From positions 1-64,000 of the forward strand of contig NZ_JAFCLS010000009.1 in NCBI RefSeq assembly GCF_018131075.1: 64,000 nucleotides of DNA, read 5' to 3'. This DNA comes from Bradyrhizobium sp. JYMT SZCCT0428. GTDB taxonomy: Bacteria > Pseudomonadota > Alphaproteobacteria > Rhizobiales > Xanthobacteraceae. Below, piece after piece: positions 16,095-23,761 of the stretch. Within the stretch, counting starts at the first letter, position 1, and each line of letters starts with the position of its first letter. The position numbers were made by a program, and so were the translations under genes. The notes beneath the pieces were generated by a model, which was given only the letters and a program-made list of their open reading frames with translations, had not been told where the DNA came from and did not search any database.

Positions 16095-17735
16095 ATGGAA
16101 CGATCGCCTGATCGACTAAATCTCGACCATCTCAAGAAGCAAGCCAAGGATCTGATCCGTCTCTACCGGCAACGTGATGGCGACGCTTTTGCCCGGTTTC
16201 GCCGTGCCCTTCCGGCAGCCGCAGGGCGGAGCGACGACCAGATCGTATCCTTGAATCTCCGGCTCCATGACGCTCAATCGTGTGTGGCGCGCGACTACGG
16301 CTTCGCTTCCTGGCAGGACCTGAGGCGTTATCTGGAAGCGCAATCGGCTATCGGCAGCGAGCGCGAGGAACGTGTCCTGCGCTGGCTCCAACTGGTTTAT
16401 GCCGGCGATATCAACGGCACGGCAAATCGCGCCAACCCACGCATCGCCATCAGGATGCTGGCCGAAAACCCCGACCTCGTCGCCGGAAACCCCTATCTGG
16501 CATGTGCGATCGGCGCGGAAGATGCGTTGCGACAGGCCACGCAGCAGGATGCAGCATGGGTCAATCGCGCGGGTGGACCACTGAAACTGCCTCCACTTGT
16601 CGCCGTCACGCATTCCAGCCTGTTGTCCGTTCCGGAATTCCGCACGCGTCTGCATCGCTGTGCCCGTCTGCTGCTGGGCGCAGGCGCTGATCCCAACCAG
16701 CGTATCGGCAATCGTTGGCCGCCGGCATCGGTCAGCGAACCTGACGACGGCAATCCCTTGTCGGCGCTGTATGGCGCCGCCGGAACGAACCATGATCCTG
16801 AACTCACGCAACTGCTGCTCGACGCTGGCGCTGATCCCAATGACGGCGAGTCCCTCTATCACTCGCTGGAGACGTTTGCATGTACCCGCCTGCTGCTCGA
16901 GCGTGGCGCGCATGTCGCGGGCAGCAACGCGATCTACCATGCACTCGACTTCGACAATGTCGCCGCACTCGAACTGCTGCTCCAGCACGGCGGCGATCCG
17001 AATGAGCCCGCGCGCAATTCACCCTTGACCGACTGGGGCTCGCCACTGCTGTGGGCGATCCGGCGGCGGCGATCCCGCCGGTGTATCGAGACGCTGCTAA
17101 ACGCTGGCGCAAACCCGTCGGCAGCGACGCCTGATGGCGTCAGCGCCTACCGGCTCGCCTTGCAGTTCGGTCTTCGCGAGGTCGCTGATCTCTTGCGCGC
17201 GAGCGCTGCGCACGAACCCATTCCGGATGAGGAAGCGTTCATCGCGGCCTGCGCTTGCGGCGACGAGGCCGAGGCCCGGCGCATCCGCGCCAGGCGGCCC
17301 GACCTCCCCGAAACGCTTCCGGCCTCGCAGTTGCGGTTGCTGCCCGATCTCGCCGCCGAGGGCAACGATGTGGGGGTAAGGCTGATGGTCAGGCTCGGCT
17401 GGCCGATCGCGGTGCGCGGCGGCGACTGGAATGCGTCGGCGCTCAATCTGGCGGTGTTTCGCGGCGATGCCGGATTGACCCGGTTCCTGCTTGAACATGG
17501 GGCCAACTGGACCGAGCAACATGGCTTTGGCGATAACGCCTGCGGTTCGCTTTCCTGGGCCTCTTGCAACGAGCCGGTCGAAGGCGGCGACTGGTCGGGC
17601 TGCGCGCGCGCCCTGCTCGACCATGGCATGCCGCGCGCGAAGCCGGATCATGACCGCTCGGAATGGATTTTGATCGACGGGCGGAGAAAACAATTCTCCG
17701 ACGAGGTCACCGAGATCCTGCTGGGTGGGTCGTAA
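16095..17735 (+). CDS. Ankyrin-repeat protein
   Basis: The product has 546 residues from an ATG with GGAGG nine bases upstream; an open extension of 18 codons lacks protein character. Residues 1-90 are a helical N-terminal domain (LDHLKKQAKDLIRLYRQ, DYGFASWQDLRRYLEAQ) seen in other bacterial ankyrin proteins. Ankyrin repeats follow, with signatures such as CARLLLGAGADPN, LTQLLLDAGADPND, ALELLLQHGGDPNEP, CIETLLNAGANPSAAT and LTRFLLEHGANW. No signal peptide is seen, so it is probably a cytoplasmic scaffold or regulator. Neighbours give no partner. Confidence 0.85.
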   Translation: MERSPDRLNLDHLKKQAKDLIRLYRQRDGDAFARFRRALPAAAGRSDDQIVSLNLRLHDAQSCVARDYGFASWQDLRRYLEAQSAIGSEREERVLRWLQLVYAGDINGTANRANPRIAIRMLAENPDLVAGNPYLACAIGAEDALRQATQQDAAWVNRAGGPLKLPPLVAVTHSSLLSVPEFRTRLHRCARLLLGAGADPNQRIGNRWPPASVSEPDDGNPLSALYGAAGTNHDPELTQLLLDAGADPNDGESLYHSLETFACTRLLLERGAHVAGSNAIYHALDFDNVAALELLLQHGGDPNEPARNSPLTDWGSPLLWAIRRRRSRRCIETLLNAGANPSAATPDGVSAYRLALQFGLREVADLLRASAAHEPIPDEEAFIAACACGDEAEARRIRARRPDLPETLPASQLRLLPDLAAEGNDVGVRLMVRLGWPIAVRGGDWNASALNLAVFRGDAGLTRFLLEHGANWTEQHGFGDNACGSLSWASCNEPVEGGDWSGCARALLDHGMPRAKPDHDRSEWILIDGRRKQFSDEVTEILLGGS

Positions 17736-17744
17736 GGCCCGTCC

Positions 17745-18527
17745 CTACTCGATCGGACGGCCGGTCATGGCGGTGAGTTCCTTCACCAGGCGGTCGGACA
17801 TCTGTCCGGTCACCGGCAGCTTGCGGTCGCGCTCGAATTTGGTGATCGCCGCCTGCGTGTCCGAACCGACGGCGCCGGTCGGCTTCAACTGGCCGTAGCC
17901 GTATTCGGTCAGCGCGCGCTGCACCGACGCCACGCGGCGCGCGCCCGCGGATTGCGCGGATGCCGGAATCGGCGCCGGCGGCCTCACGACATGGGCTGTC
18001 GTGGCCGGAGCGGACCCGGCCGCCTTGGCCGCCGGAAGGGTAATGCTGGAAGCTGCAGCGGCGGGAGCCGAACCAGTCGACCTGACCACCAGATTGGTCA
18101 TTGGGTCAGAGGTTTTGGCGTCAGAGGTTTTGGCGTCAGAGGTTTTGGGGTCAGCGCTCTTGGGGTCGGTGGTTTTGGAATCGGCGTTTCTGCTCTCGAC
18201 GGGTTTCGGTTCCGGGGGCTCAGCGGAACGCACCAGTTCAACCGGGCGCGGACGAGGCAGCGGGTTCGCAACCGCCGGCGCGGGCGCCGGCAATTTCACG
18301 ACCGAACCGAACATCGGCGACGGATGACGACCAGCCTGCAGAAACAAAGCGTTGGTGAGAATGGCGCCGATGGCGGCAACGGCCAGCGCGCCGGCCAGCA
18401 TGTCCTTCGGACTGCGCAAGAGCATGCGCATCACAAATCCACGCTCTTCTTCCGCGTTAACTGCAACCGCTTTCGCGCCGCGACGGCGGCGCGGCATCTC
18501 GTCGTCCTCGATCGTTCGCTTAGGCAC
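17745..18527 (-). CDS. Membrane-anchored peptidoglycan-binding domain protein
   Basis: The product has 260 residues: a basic cytoplasmic N terminus (PRRRRGAK), one membrane segment (about 42-63), a long Pro/Ala-rich periplasmic linker with tandem KTSD(A/P) repeats, and a C-terminal peptidoglycan-binding domain. In that domain, ASVQRALTEYGYGQLKPTGA, then DTQAAITKFERDRKLPVTG, match PG_binding_1 (about 203-257). Its start overlaps the 3' end of the histidine kinase gene by eight bases, so the two are translationally coupled. It may link cell wall state to that kinase; this is inference. Confidence 0.85.
   Translation of the reverse strand: MPKRTIEDDEMPRRRRGAKAVAVNAEEERGFVMRMLLRSPKDMLAGALAVAAIGAILTNALFLQAGRHPSPMFGSVVKLPAPAPAVANPLPRPRPVELVRSAEPPEPKPVESRNADSKTTDPKSADPKTSDAKTSDAKTSDPMTNLVVRSTGSAPAAAASSITLPAAKAAGSAPATTAHVVRPPAPIPASAQSAGARRVASVQRALTEYGYGQLKPTGAVGSDTQAAITKFERDRKLPVTGQMSDRLVKELTAMTGRPIE
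18106..18180. repeat. Tandem 15-base repeat coding for KTSD(A/P) units
   Basis: Five units follow in register: two are TCAGAGGTTTTGGCG, the third differs at one base, and the last two are diverged. The repeat encodes the periplasmic linker of the peptidoglycan-binding protein, and unit number may vary between strains. Confidence 0.7.
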
Positions 18528-20370
18528 TTTTCTTCACCTGATGGGCTTGGTCTTGTAATCCTGATCGCAGCGCCGGCTTCAGCGTCGCGACATTGCTCGA
18601 AGGTGCTTGGCTCGAAGGTACCGGGCTCGACGGCGAATTCAATTCCACCGCCGACGGCGCGAAGGCCAGCGGCAAGACCACGGTTACCGTGGTTCCCTCA
18701 TTGACCTTGCTCTGCACATTCACCTCGCCATGGTGCAATCCGACCAGGCCCTTCACGATCGACAGTCCGAGGCCGGTGCCTTCGTGCTTGCGCTGATAGG
18801 TCTTGCCGGCCTGGAAGAACGGATCGCCGATCCGCTTGAGATCGTCGGGTGCGATGCCGACCCCGGTGTCGGTAACGCGAAGCATCAGGCGCGAGCCCTC
18901 GACCGCAGCCGAGACCGTGACATTGCCGCCGCGCTCGGTGAATTTGACGGCGTTGGCGACCAGATTCAGTACGATCTGTTTGAAGGCGCGTGGATCGCCC
19001 GTCATCATGGGCAGATCTTCCGGCGCACGGGTGACGAGATCGACGCCGTTTTCGCGGGCTTTCAGGGCCAGCAGGTTGCAGCAATGCAGCACTGCGGCGC
19101 GCGGCGCGAATGGCTCGGGTGAAATCTCGAAATTGCCGGACTCCATCTTCGACATGTCGAGAATGCCGTTGACGACCGATAACAGATGCTGCCCGGAATC
19201 GTTGATCAGCTGCGCATATTCCTTGCGCCGCGCCGCGTCGATCATCAGCACATCTTCCTGAACGATCATCTCGGAGAACCCGATGATGGCGTTGAGCGGC
19301 GTGCGCAGTTCATGGCTCATGGTGGCGAGGAAACGGGTCTTGGACGCATCCGCCCGTTCGGCGGCGGTACGCGCCAACTCCAGCGCCTGCTCCTGCACCT
19401 TGCGGTCGGTGACGTCGCGCATCACGGCGACGACTTCGGCCTCGGGCGAGGCATTCTCGAGCGGCCGGCAGCGCATCTCGACCCAGATGAAATCGGAGTT
19501 GCTCTGGCCGCGGGCGACATCGCGCCGCAGCCGGAACTCGACGCTGCGCGCCTCGCCGCCACGCGCGGCGTCCGACAATGCGGTCAGATAGGCCGGACGA
19601 TCGGCCACATGGACGCGGTCGAACAGGCCGTGACCTGCAAGCCGCGTGACTGAAGCGCCCAGCATGGTTTCCGCGGCGGGCGAAATGAACTGCACCGCGC
19701 CGTTGCGGCTGTGGCGTGAAATCACGTCGCTCATGTTAAGCGCCAGCAGGCGGTAGCGGTCTTCCTCGACACTGAGCAGTGCGACGCTGGTACGCGCCAG
19801 CGATTCCGAGCCAAAGGCGAGACCGACGGCATAGAGCGTCGCCGCCGCGATTCCGACCGCCATCAGGAGGCTACGCAACGCCGCGTTCGGCTCCATCACC
19901 GGCAACAGGTCGAAATGCCCGAGCGCGATCAACAGCGCCGCGCAGGACAACGCCAGCGCCGAGGCAAACGCGACGACGCGGCGCGAGGCCGAGAGCGCGG
20001 CTTCAAGCGGAACCACGACCAGCCCGACCGCGGCAAAGGACTCAATGCCTCCGGTCGTCGCGGCGACCATCATGACGAGACCGGCCAGCGCCAGCGACGA
20101 CAGAATATGCGCGCCGTCGTAGCGACCGGTGCGCGACAGGAACCATGACAGCAGGATGGGTGCGATCAGCCAGGCAAAAGCCGCAACCTCGATAGCCGTG
20201 GGCGCACCGCGCATCGCCAGGTAGACCGGGAATGCCGCAAAGGCGGCGAGGCTGCCGAGCAGCCGCGGCGCCATGAAGGCGCGATGCCGCGCGCGCGTCA
20301 GCGCATCATATCGTGCGGACGGATGCAGCAGCGCATCAAGACAATCGCGGATGATACTCAAAACACTCAC
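18520..20370 (-). CDS. Membrane sensor histidine kinase with PAS domain
   Basis: The product has 616 residues: about six membrane segments (35-185), a PAS domain (about 200-320, with DVISRHSRNGAVQFISPAAE and a VVAVMRDVTDRK ending), then HisKA with phospho-acceptor His353 in SHELRTPLNAIIGFSEM. The HATPase domain has the N box around Asn473 (NLVANAVKF), DTGVGIAP at 501-508 and GTGLGLS at 531-537. No receiver domain is attached and no response regulator gene adjoins it. The HisKA sequence and membrane-PAS-kinase layout resemble the PleC/DivJ cell-cycle kinases of alphaproteobacteria. Whether it is one of them cannot be settled from sequence alone. Confidence 0.85.
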   Translation of the reverse strand: MSVLSIIRDCLDALLHPSARYDALTRARHRAFMAPRLLGSLAAFAAFPVYLAMRGAPTAIEVAAFAWLIAPILLSWFLSRTGRYDGAHILSSLALAGLVMMVAATTGGIESFAAVGLVVVPLEAALSASRRVVAFASALALSCAALLIALGHFDLLPVMEPNAALRSLLMAVGIAAATLYAVGLAFGSESLARTSVALLSVEEDRYRLLALNMSDVISRHSRNGAVQFISPAAETMLGASVTRLAGHGLFDRVHVADRPAYLTALSDAARGGEARSVEFRLRRDVARGQSNSDFIWVEMRCRPLENASPEAEVVAVMRDVTDRKVQEQALELARTAAERADASKTRFLATMSHELRTPLNAIIGFSEMIVQEDVLMIDAARRKEYAQLINDSGQHLLSVVNGILDMSKMESGNFEISPEPFAPRAAVLHCCNLLALKARENGVDLVTRAPEDLPMMTGDPRAFKQIVLNLVANAVKFTERGGNVTVSAAVEGSRLMLRVTDTGVGIAPDDLKRIGDPFFQAGKTYQRKHEGTGLGLSIVKGLVGLHHGEVNVQSKVNEGTTVTVVLPLAFAPSAVELNSPSSPVPSSQAPSSNVATLKPALRSGLQDQAHQVKKSA

Positions 20371-20803
20371 GGCCTTTGCGCTTCGGCTTGTTCGTCTGGC
20401 AAGTTAGCTTTGCAGACGCGCCGGAACGCCCCCTTATCTTTGGCCCACCGTGTCAGAGCGAACTTAAGCGAACGCTAAGGCACGGCGGCCGGGCGGCAAA
20501 CACCGTGCATTCGCGGAGCTTTAACCGATTACGGAACGCTCATTCGACGCGGATGGTGAACGACAGGTTTCCGGCGCGATCAATCTATGGTTTCGAAATG
20601 GTGGACGGCCCGGCACGCCCACTTTTTTGTGTTCGCAGATATCAATCGAAAATTTACGTCGAATCAAATCATTGGAATTTTCAGCGAATTTTCGGCGAAT
20701 TTACTTCAATGCAAACACTTGCGATTTATCGACGGCTGATAGTCAGGAGCAAAGCTGCGGACATAACCGCAACAGGACCAAAAGAAACGACCGGGGTCGC
20801 GAG
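20371..20803. other. Intergenic region between the kinase and DUF5330 genes
   Basis: No gene seen. The region is partly AT-rich, with repeated GAATTTTC-like words around 20680-20703, and must hold the divergent promoters of the kinase (minus) and the DUF5330 gene (plus). No CtrA full site is present. Confidence 0.4.
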
Positions 20804-21205
20804 ATGTTCTTTCTGCTTCGTTTGGTGTTCTGGCTCGGACTGGTGCTCGTGCTGCTGCCCAGAGAAAAGACGCCTGAATCGGACAAGCTGCCGCAGATCG
20901 GCGCCTCCGAAGCCGTATCGGCCGCGACCGCGGCCGTCTCCGACATGGGGCAGTTCTGCAAGCGCCAGCCGGCGGCCTGTGAAGTCGGCGGCCAGGCCGC
21001 GACCGTGATCGGCCAGCGCGCGCAGGACGGCGCACGCAAGCTCTATCAGATCATCACCGACAAGCCCGACAAGAAAGCCCCCGACCACACCGGCTCGATC
21101 CACGGCCCGGGCGGCGACGAAGCCACATTGGCGGCCACCGCGCGGGGCGACACGCTCACGCAAGACGATCTTGCAACCGAGTGGCGCGGCACGTCTTTGC
21201 ATTGA
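20804..21205 (+). CDS. DUF5330 family membrane protein
   Basis: From the ATG at 20804 the product has 133 residues: MFFLLRLVFWLGLVLVLLP forms one N-terminal membrane segment. A conserved soluble stretch follows, containing a Cys pair (MGQFCKRQPAACEVGGQAA) and ARKLYQIITDK. This matches DUF5330, a short alphaproteobacterial family of unknown function. The frame is open about 59 codons upstream, but those lie in the AT-rich intergenic region and are not protein-like. A terminator follows. Confidence 0.75.
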   Translation: MFFLLRLVFWLGLVLVLLPREKTPESDKLPQIGASEAVSAATAAVSDMGQFCKRQPAACEVGGQAATVIGQRAQDGARKLYQIITDKPDKKAPDHTGSIHGPGGDEATLAATARGDTLTQDDLATEWRGTSLH

Positions 21206-21285
21206 CTGGATAATGGCTGGAAAATAGGCCCGGAACCGGTTCCATTTTCGTCGCTTTCGCTCGACCCGCATCCTATATAGACGGT

Positions 21286-21329
21286 GGAGCAGGGTCTGAT
21301 TGCATCAGACCCGGGCTCCAGCCTTTTTT
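21286..21329 (+). terminator. Rho-independent terminator after the DUF5330 gene
   Basis: The perfect stem GGGTCTGAT/ATCAGACCC (21292-21300, 21304-21312) is extended by TGGAGC/GCTCCA and followed by GCC and a run of six T. It lies 80 bases after the DUF5330 stop. Confidence 0.75.
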
Positions 21330-21330
21330 A

Positions 21331-21378
21331 ACGCGTTTTCTTGACGCGAACCGGTACCCACTTCGCTCGAAAAACGCT
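21331..21378. repeat. Dispersed repeat, copy 1, upstream of sufE
   Basis: The element begins ACGCGTTTTCTTGACGCGAA, continues through CCGGTACCCACTTCGCTCGA and ends in AAAACGCT. Its ends pair (AGCGTTTT with the GCGTTTTC region inverted), so it can form a hairpin. A second copy in the same orientation lies at 21830-21876. Confidence 0.75.
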
Positions 21379-21401
21379 ATGCGCATGGAACACGGGCCAC
21401 G

Positions 21402-21830
21402 ATGACGATCGACGAGATCAGGGAAAATTTTGAGCTGCTGGACGAGTGGGACGACCGCTACCGGTACGTCATCGAACTCGGCCGCACGCTGGCGCCGATG
21501 CCGGAAGCCGAGCATTCAGCGGCCAACAAGGTCAACGGCTGCGCCAGCCAGGTCTGGCTCGCAAAGCAGCTCGACCGCAGCGGCGACAGCGAACCGCGCC
21601 TGAATTACCTCGGCGACAGCGATGCCCACATCGTACGCGGCCTGATCGCGATCCTGCTGACGCTCTATTCCGGGCACACGCCGCAGCAGATCCTGTCGAT
21701 GGATGCGATTGCCCTGTTCGACGAACTCGGATTTCGCGAGCATCTGACGCCGCAGCGTTCCAACGGCCTGCGCTCGATGGTCGAGCGCATCCGCTCCGAT
21801 GCGCGCGAGGCGCTTGCCACCGCTTCCTGA
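21402..21830 (+). CDS. sufE: SufE cysteine desulfuration protein
   Basis: The 142-residue product has the full SufE fold: IRENFELLDEWDDRYRYVIE at the N terminus; the active-site Cys47 in KVNGCASQVW, which accepts persulfide sulfur from the SufS desulfurase; GLIAILLTLYSG; and LGFREHLTPQRSNGL. It acts in the cytosol in Fe-S cluster assembly. It is not beside other suf genes here, as is common in this group. Copies of one dispersed repeat flank it on both sides, and the downstream copy begins at the last base of its stop codon. Confidence 0.95.
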   Translation: MTIDEIRENFELLDEWDDRYRYVIELGRTLAPMPEAEHSAANKVNGCASQVWLAKQLDRSGDSEPRLNYLGDSDAHIVRGLIAILLTLYSGHTPQQILSMDAIALFDELGFREHLTPQRSNGLRSMVERIRSDAREALATAS

Positions 21831-21876
21831 CGCGTTTTCTTTACGCGAACCGGTATCCACTTCGCTCGAAAACGCT
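21830..21876. repeat. Dispersed repeat, copy 2, downstream of sufE
   Basis: It is the same element as at 21331-21378 and in the same orientation, with three small differences. It starts at the last base of the sufE stop codon and ends four bases before the mucR stop, so it fills the gap between these convergent genes and its hairpin may end both transcripts. Confidence 0.75.
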
Positions 21877-21879
21877 TTG

Positions 21880-22293
21880 CTATTTCCGCTTCCGCGCCTG
21901 CTGGCCGAGGCCCATCTTCTTGGCGAGCTGCGAACGGGCCACCGCATAATTCGGCGCGACCATCGGATAGTCGGGCGGAAGGCCCCATTTGTCGCGATAT
22001 TGCTCCGGCGTCATGTTGTATTGCGTGCGCAAATGGCGCTTCAGCGACTTGAAGCGCTTGCCGTCCTCCAGACAGATCAGATACTCCGGGGTCATCGATT
22101 TCTTGACGGACACGGCCGGCTTTGCCGGTTCGAGCGCCGTCTCGATCCGGCCGGTCGATACCCGCAGCAGCGCGGCGTGAACCTGGCTGATCAGGTTCGG
22201 GATTTCAGAAGCCTGCGTCGGATTGTTGCTGAGATAGGCCGATACGATGTTGGCGGTCAGTTCGACGGGCGTCTTGCCGGCGGAATCGGTCAT
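21880..22293 (-). CDS. MucR/Ros family transcriptional regulator
   Basis: The 137-residue product has the standard MucR layout. The N-terminal oligomerisation part reads ELTANIVSAYLSNNPTQASE, then IPNLISQVHAAL. The Ros-type zinc finger region follows (YLICLEDGKRFKSLKRHL, about 71-93), then MTPEQYRDKWGLPPDYPMVA. These proteins bind AT-rich DNA and control exopolysaccharide, motility and cell-cycle genes. The finger looks degenerate: Cys74 is present, Asp stands where Ros has its second Cys, and Gln91 stands where many relatives have His. Lysines form the C terminus. Several mucR copies are usual in Bradyrhizobium, so no gene number is assigned. Confidence 0.9.
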   Translation of the reverse strand: MTDSAGKTPVELTANIVSAYLSNNPTQASEIPNLISQVHAALLRVSTGRIETALEPAKPAVSVKKSMTPEYLICLEDGKRFKSLKRHLRTQYNMTPEQYRDKWGLPPDYPMVAPNYAVARSQLAKKMGLGQQARKRK

Positions 22294-22493
22294 GGCTCAA
22301 CCTTCCTGGGAATCGCAAACGCGATCCTGGGATCGCGAACGCGCGAGCGCGTAGGGTGCTGAAAGTATCCGGACGCGCCTATACGCAAAGGGAATTTATT
22401 ACGACTTGGCGAATATGAACGAATTACCGGGAATCTGACAAGAACTACGGCGTTTTATTTTCACGCCGGCTTGCTGGCCAAGTATTGTGCCCT

Positions 22494-23381
22494 TCAGGGC
22501 CGCTGATCGAGGTGCGTACGCAGCTCGTCGATGGAAGCAAAGCGCATCATGCCCTCGGGCATCTGGGCCTCGATCGATCCGTCCGAATAGAGCGAATAGG
22601 CCATGCCGTCGACGACGCCCGATTTCAGCACCGTTACGGCCGGCTGTTGGTCATTACGCGGCGGGGCGCCGTTTGGTTCGTCGAATGCCGGGGGTGTCCG
22701 GGCCGCGCGACGCGGCGGCGGGGTCTCGCCAGGCCGCGATCGCTCCGGTTTCGGCCAGGCATCGTCGAACGATGGCGGTTGCGTTTCGGCGGGGACGGGC
22801 GGCGGCGGTGCGGCCGGCGGATTAGGGCGAAGATCCGGCGACAACAGATCCGGCGGCAGCGGCTCGCTGGTCCTGGCCTGAGCGCGCTCGCGCTCCTTGC
22901 GCGACGTCGAGGAAAACAACAGATTGCGCTTTGGCTTGGCCGCAGCCTCGGCCGGCTCGGATTCGGTCGGCAGATCGCCACGCGGGCGCTCGCGTGTGGC
23001 GGCCTCGCCCTGCCATGGCGGCGGCGACGCGGCAGCAGGTGCGGCTGGCGCGCCGCCGGCGCTCTCGGCGGTCTCCAGCTTGAACGGAACAAGGAGGTCG
23101 CCTGAGCCAGCCTCCGGTGACATAGCCGGTGGAAGCACCGGCCGTACCATGGCCTCGCTGCGCGCCTGGAATGCGCCGGCGCTGAGCTGCCGCGCGATGT
23201 TCCTCAGTTCCCGCACCGCCACCCAGAGCCCGAGCATGATCACGCCCGTGCAAAACCCGGTCGCGCCGGTGAGGATCAGCGTGTTGCCGGTGCTGAATTC
23301 GTTAATCGTGATTCCGTAGCCAATCGCCAGCAGGCCCGCCAAAATAAGGCCGACGCCTGCGACCAACATGCCAACCATCAT
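22494..23381 (-). CDS. Membrane protein with Pro-rich linker and VVDG module
   Basis: The product has 295 residues. Two membrane segments (about 5-25 and 35-57) are followed by a long Pro/Ala/Arg-rich, probably disordered region (75-240). The last 45 residues form a small folded module: VLKSGVVDGMAYSLYSDGSI, then FASIDELRTHLDQ. A similar ending occurs in the protein at 1977-2351. The soluble part probably lies in the cytoplasm. Function unknown; members of this type are conserved in Bradyrhizobium. Confidence 0.7.
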   Translation of the reverse strand: MMVGMLVAGVGLILAGLLAIGYGITINEFSTGNTLILTGATGFCTGVIMLGLWVAVRELRNIARQLSAGAFQARSEAMVRPVLPPAMSPEAGSGDLLVPFKLETAESAGGAPAAPAAASPPPWQGEAATRERPRGDLPTESEPAEAAAKPKRNLLFSSTSRKERERAQARTSEPLPPDLLSPDLRPNPPAAPPPPVPAETQPPSFDDAWPKPERSRPGETPPPRRAARTPPAFDEPNGAPPRNDQQPAVTVLKSGVVDGMAYSLYSDGSIEAQMPEGMMRFASIDELRTHLDQRP

Positions 23382-23761
23382 CGAACTAACCCCCCGGCTG
23401 CGCCCGAAATGCTCGCAGACCGCCTATGCCACGATACCGTCATAATGTGCGCACCGCCAACCAGCAATTCTGCACAGAGTTCCTCAAGAAACGGTTCCTC
23501 AAAAATCCCCTGGACAATCCCTTGGCAGCGGAAGCCTTCCCTCTGCAAAATTCAGGCACCGCTCACGGCATTCAGCTGCCATTCAGACGCCTCCCGTATA
23601 TCTACGGCCTACTAATTACCGCCGATTTGTTGCATTGCATCAGGGAATTAGACCACAATTCCCAATTACTTGAAAATGGAACTGCGCTATATGGATGCCG
23701 GGGAAAGAGGCTCAAAAGCGCAAACGCTGGGCCATAGGGGACACCGGGTTAGCCAATAGCC
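23382..23761. other. Intergenic region upstream of the GT39-like gene
   Basis: No gene seen. It contains the spaced inverted repeat GGGAATT-N7-AATTCCC (23643-23663), about 100 bases before the next start, which could be a regulator site. The rest is of ordinary composition. Confidence 0.4.
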
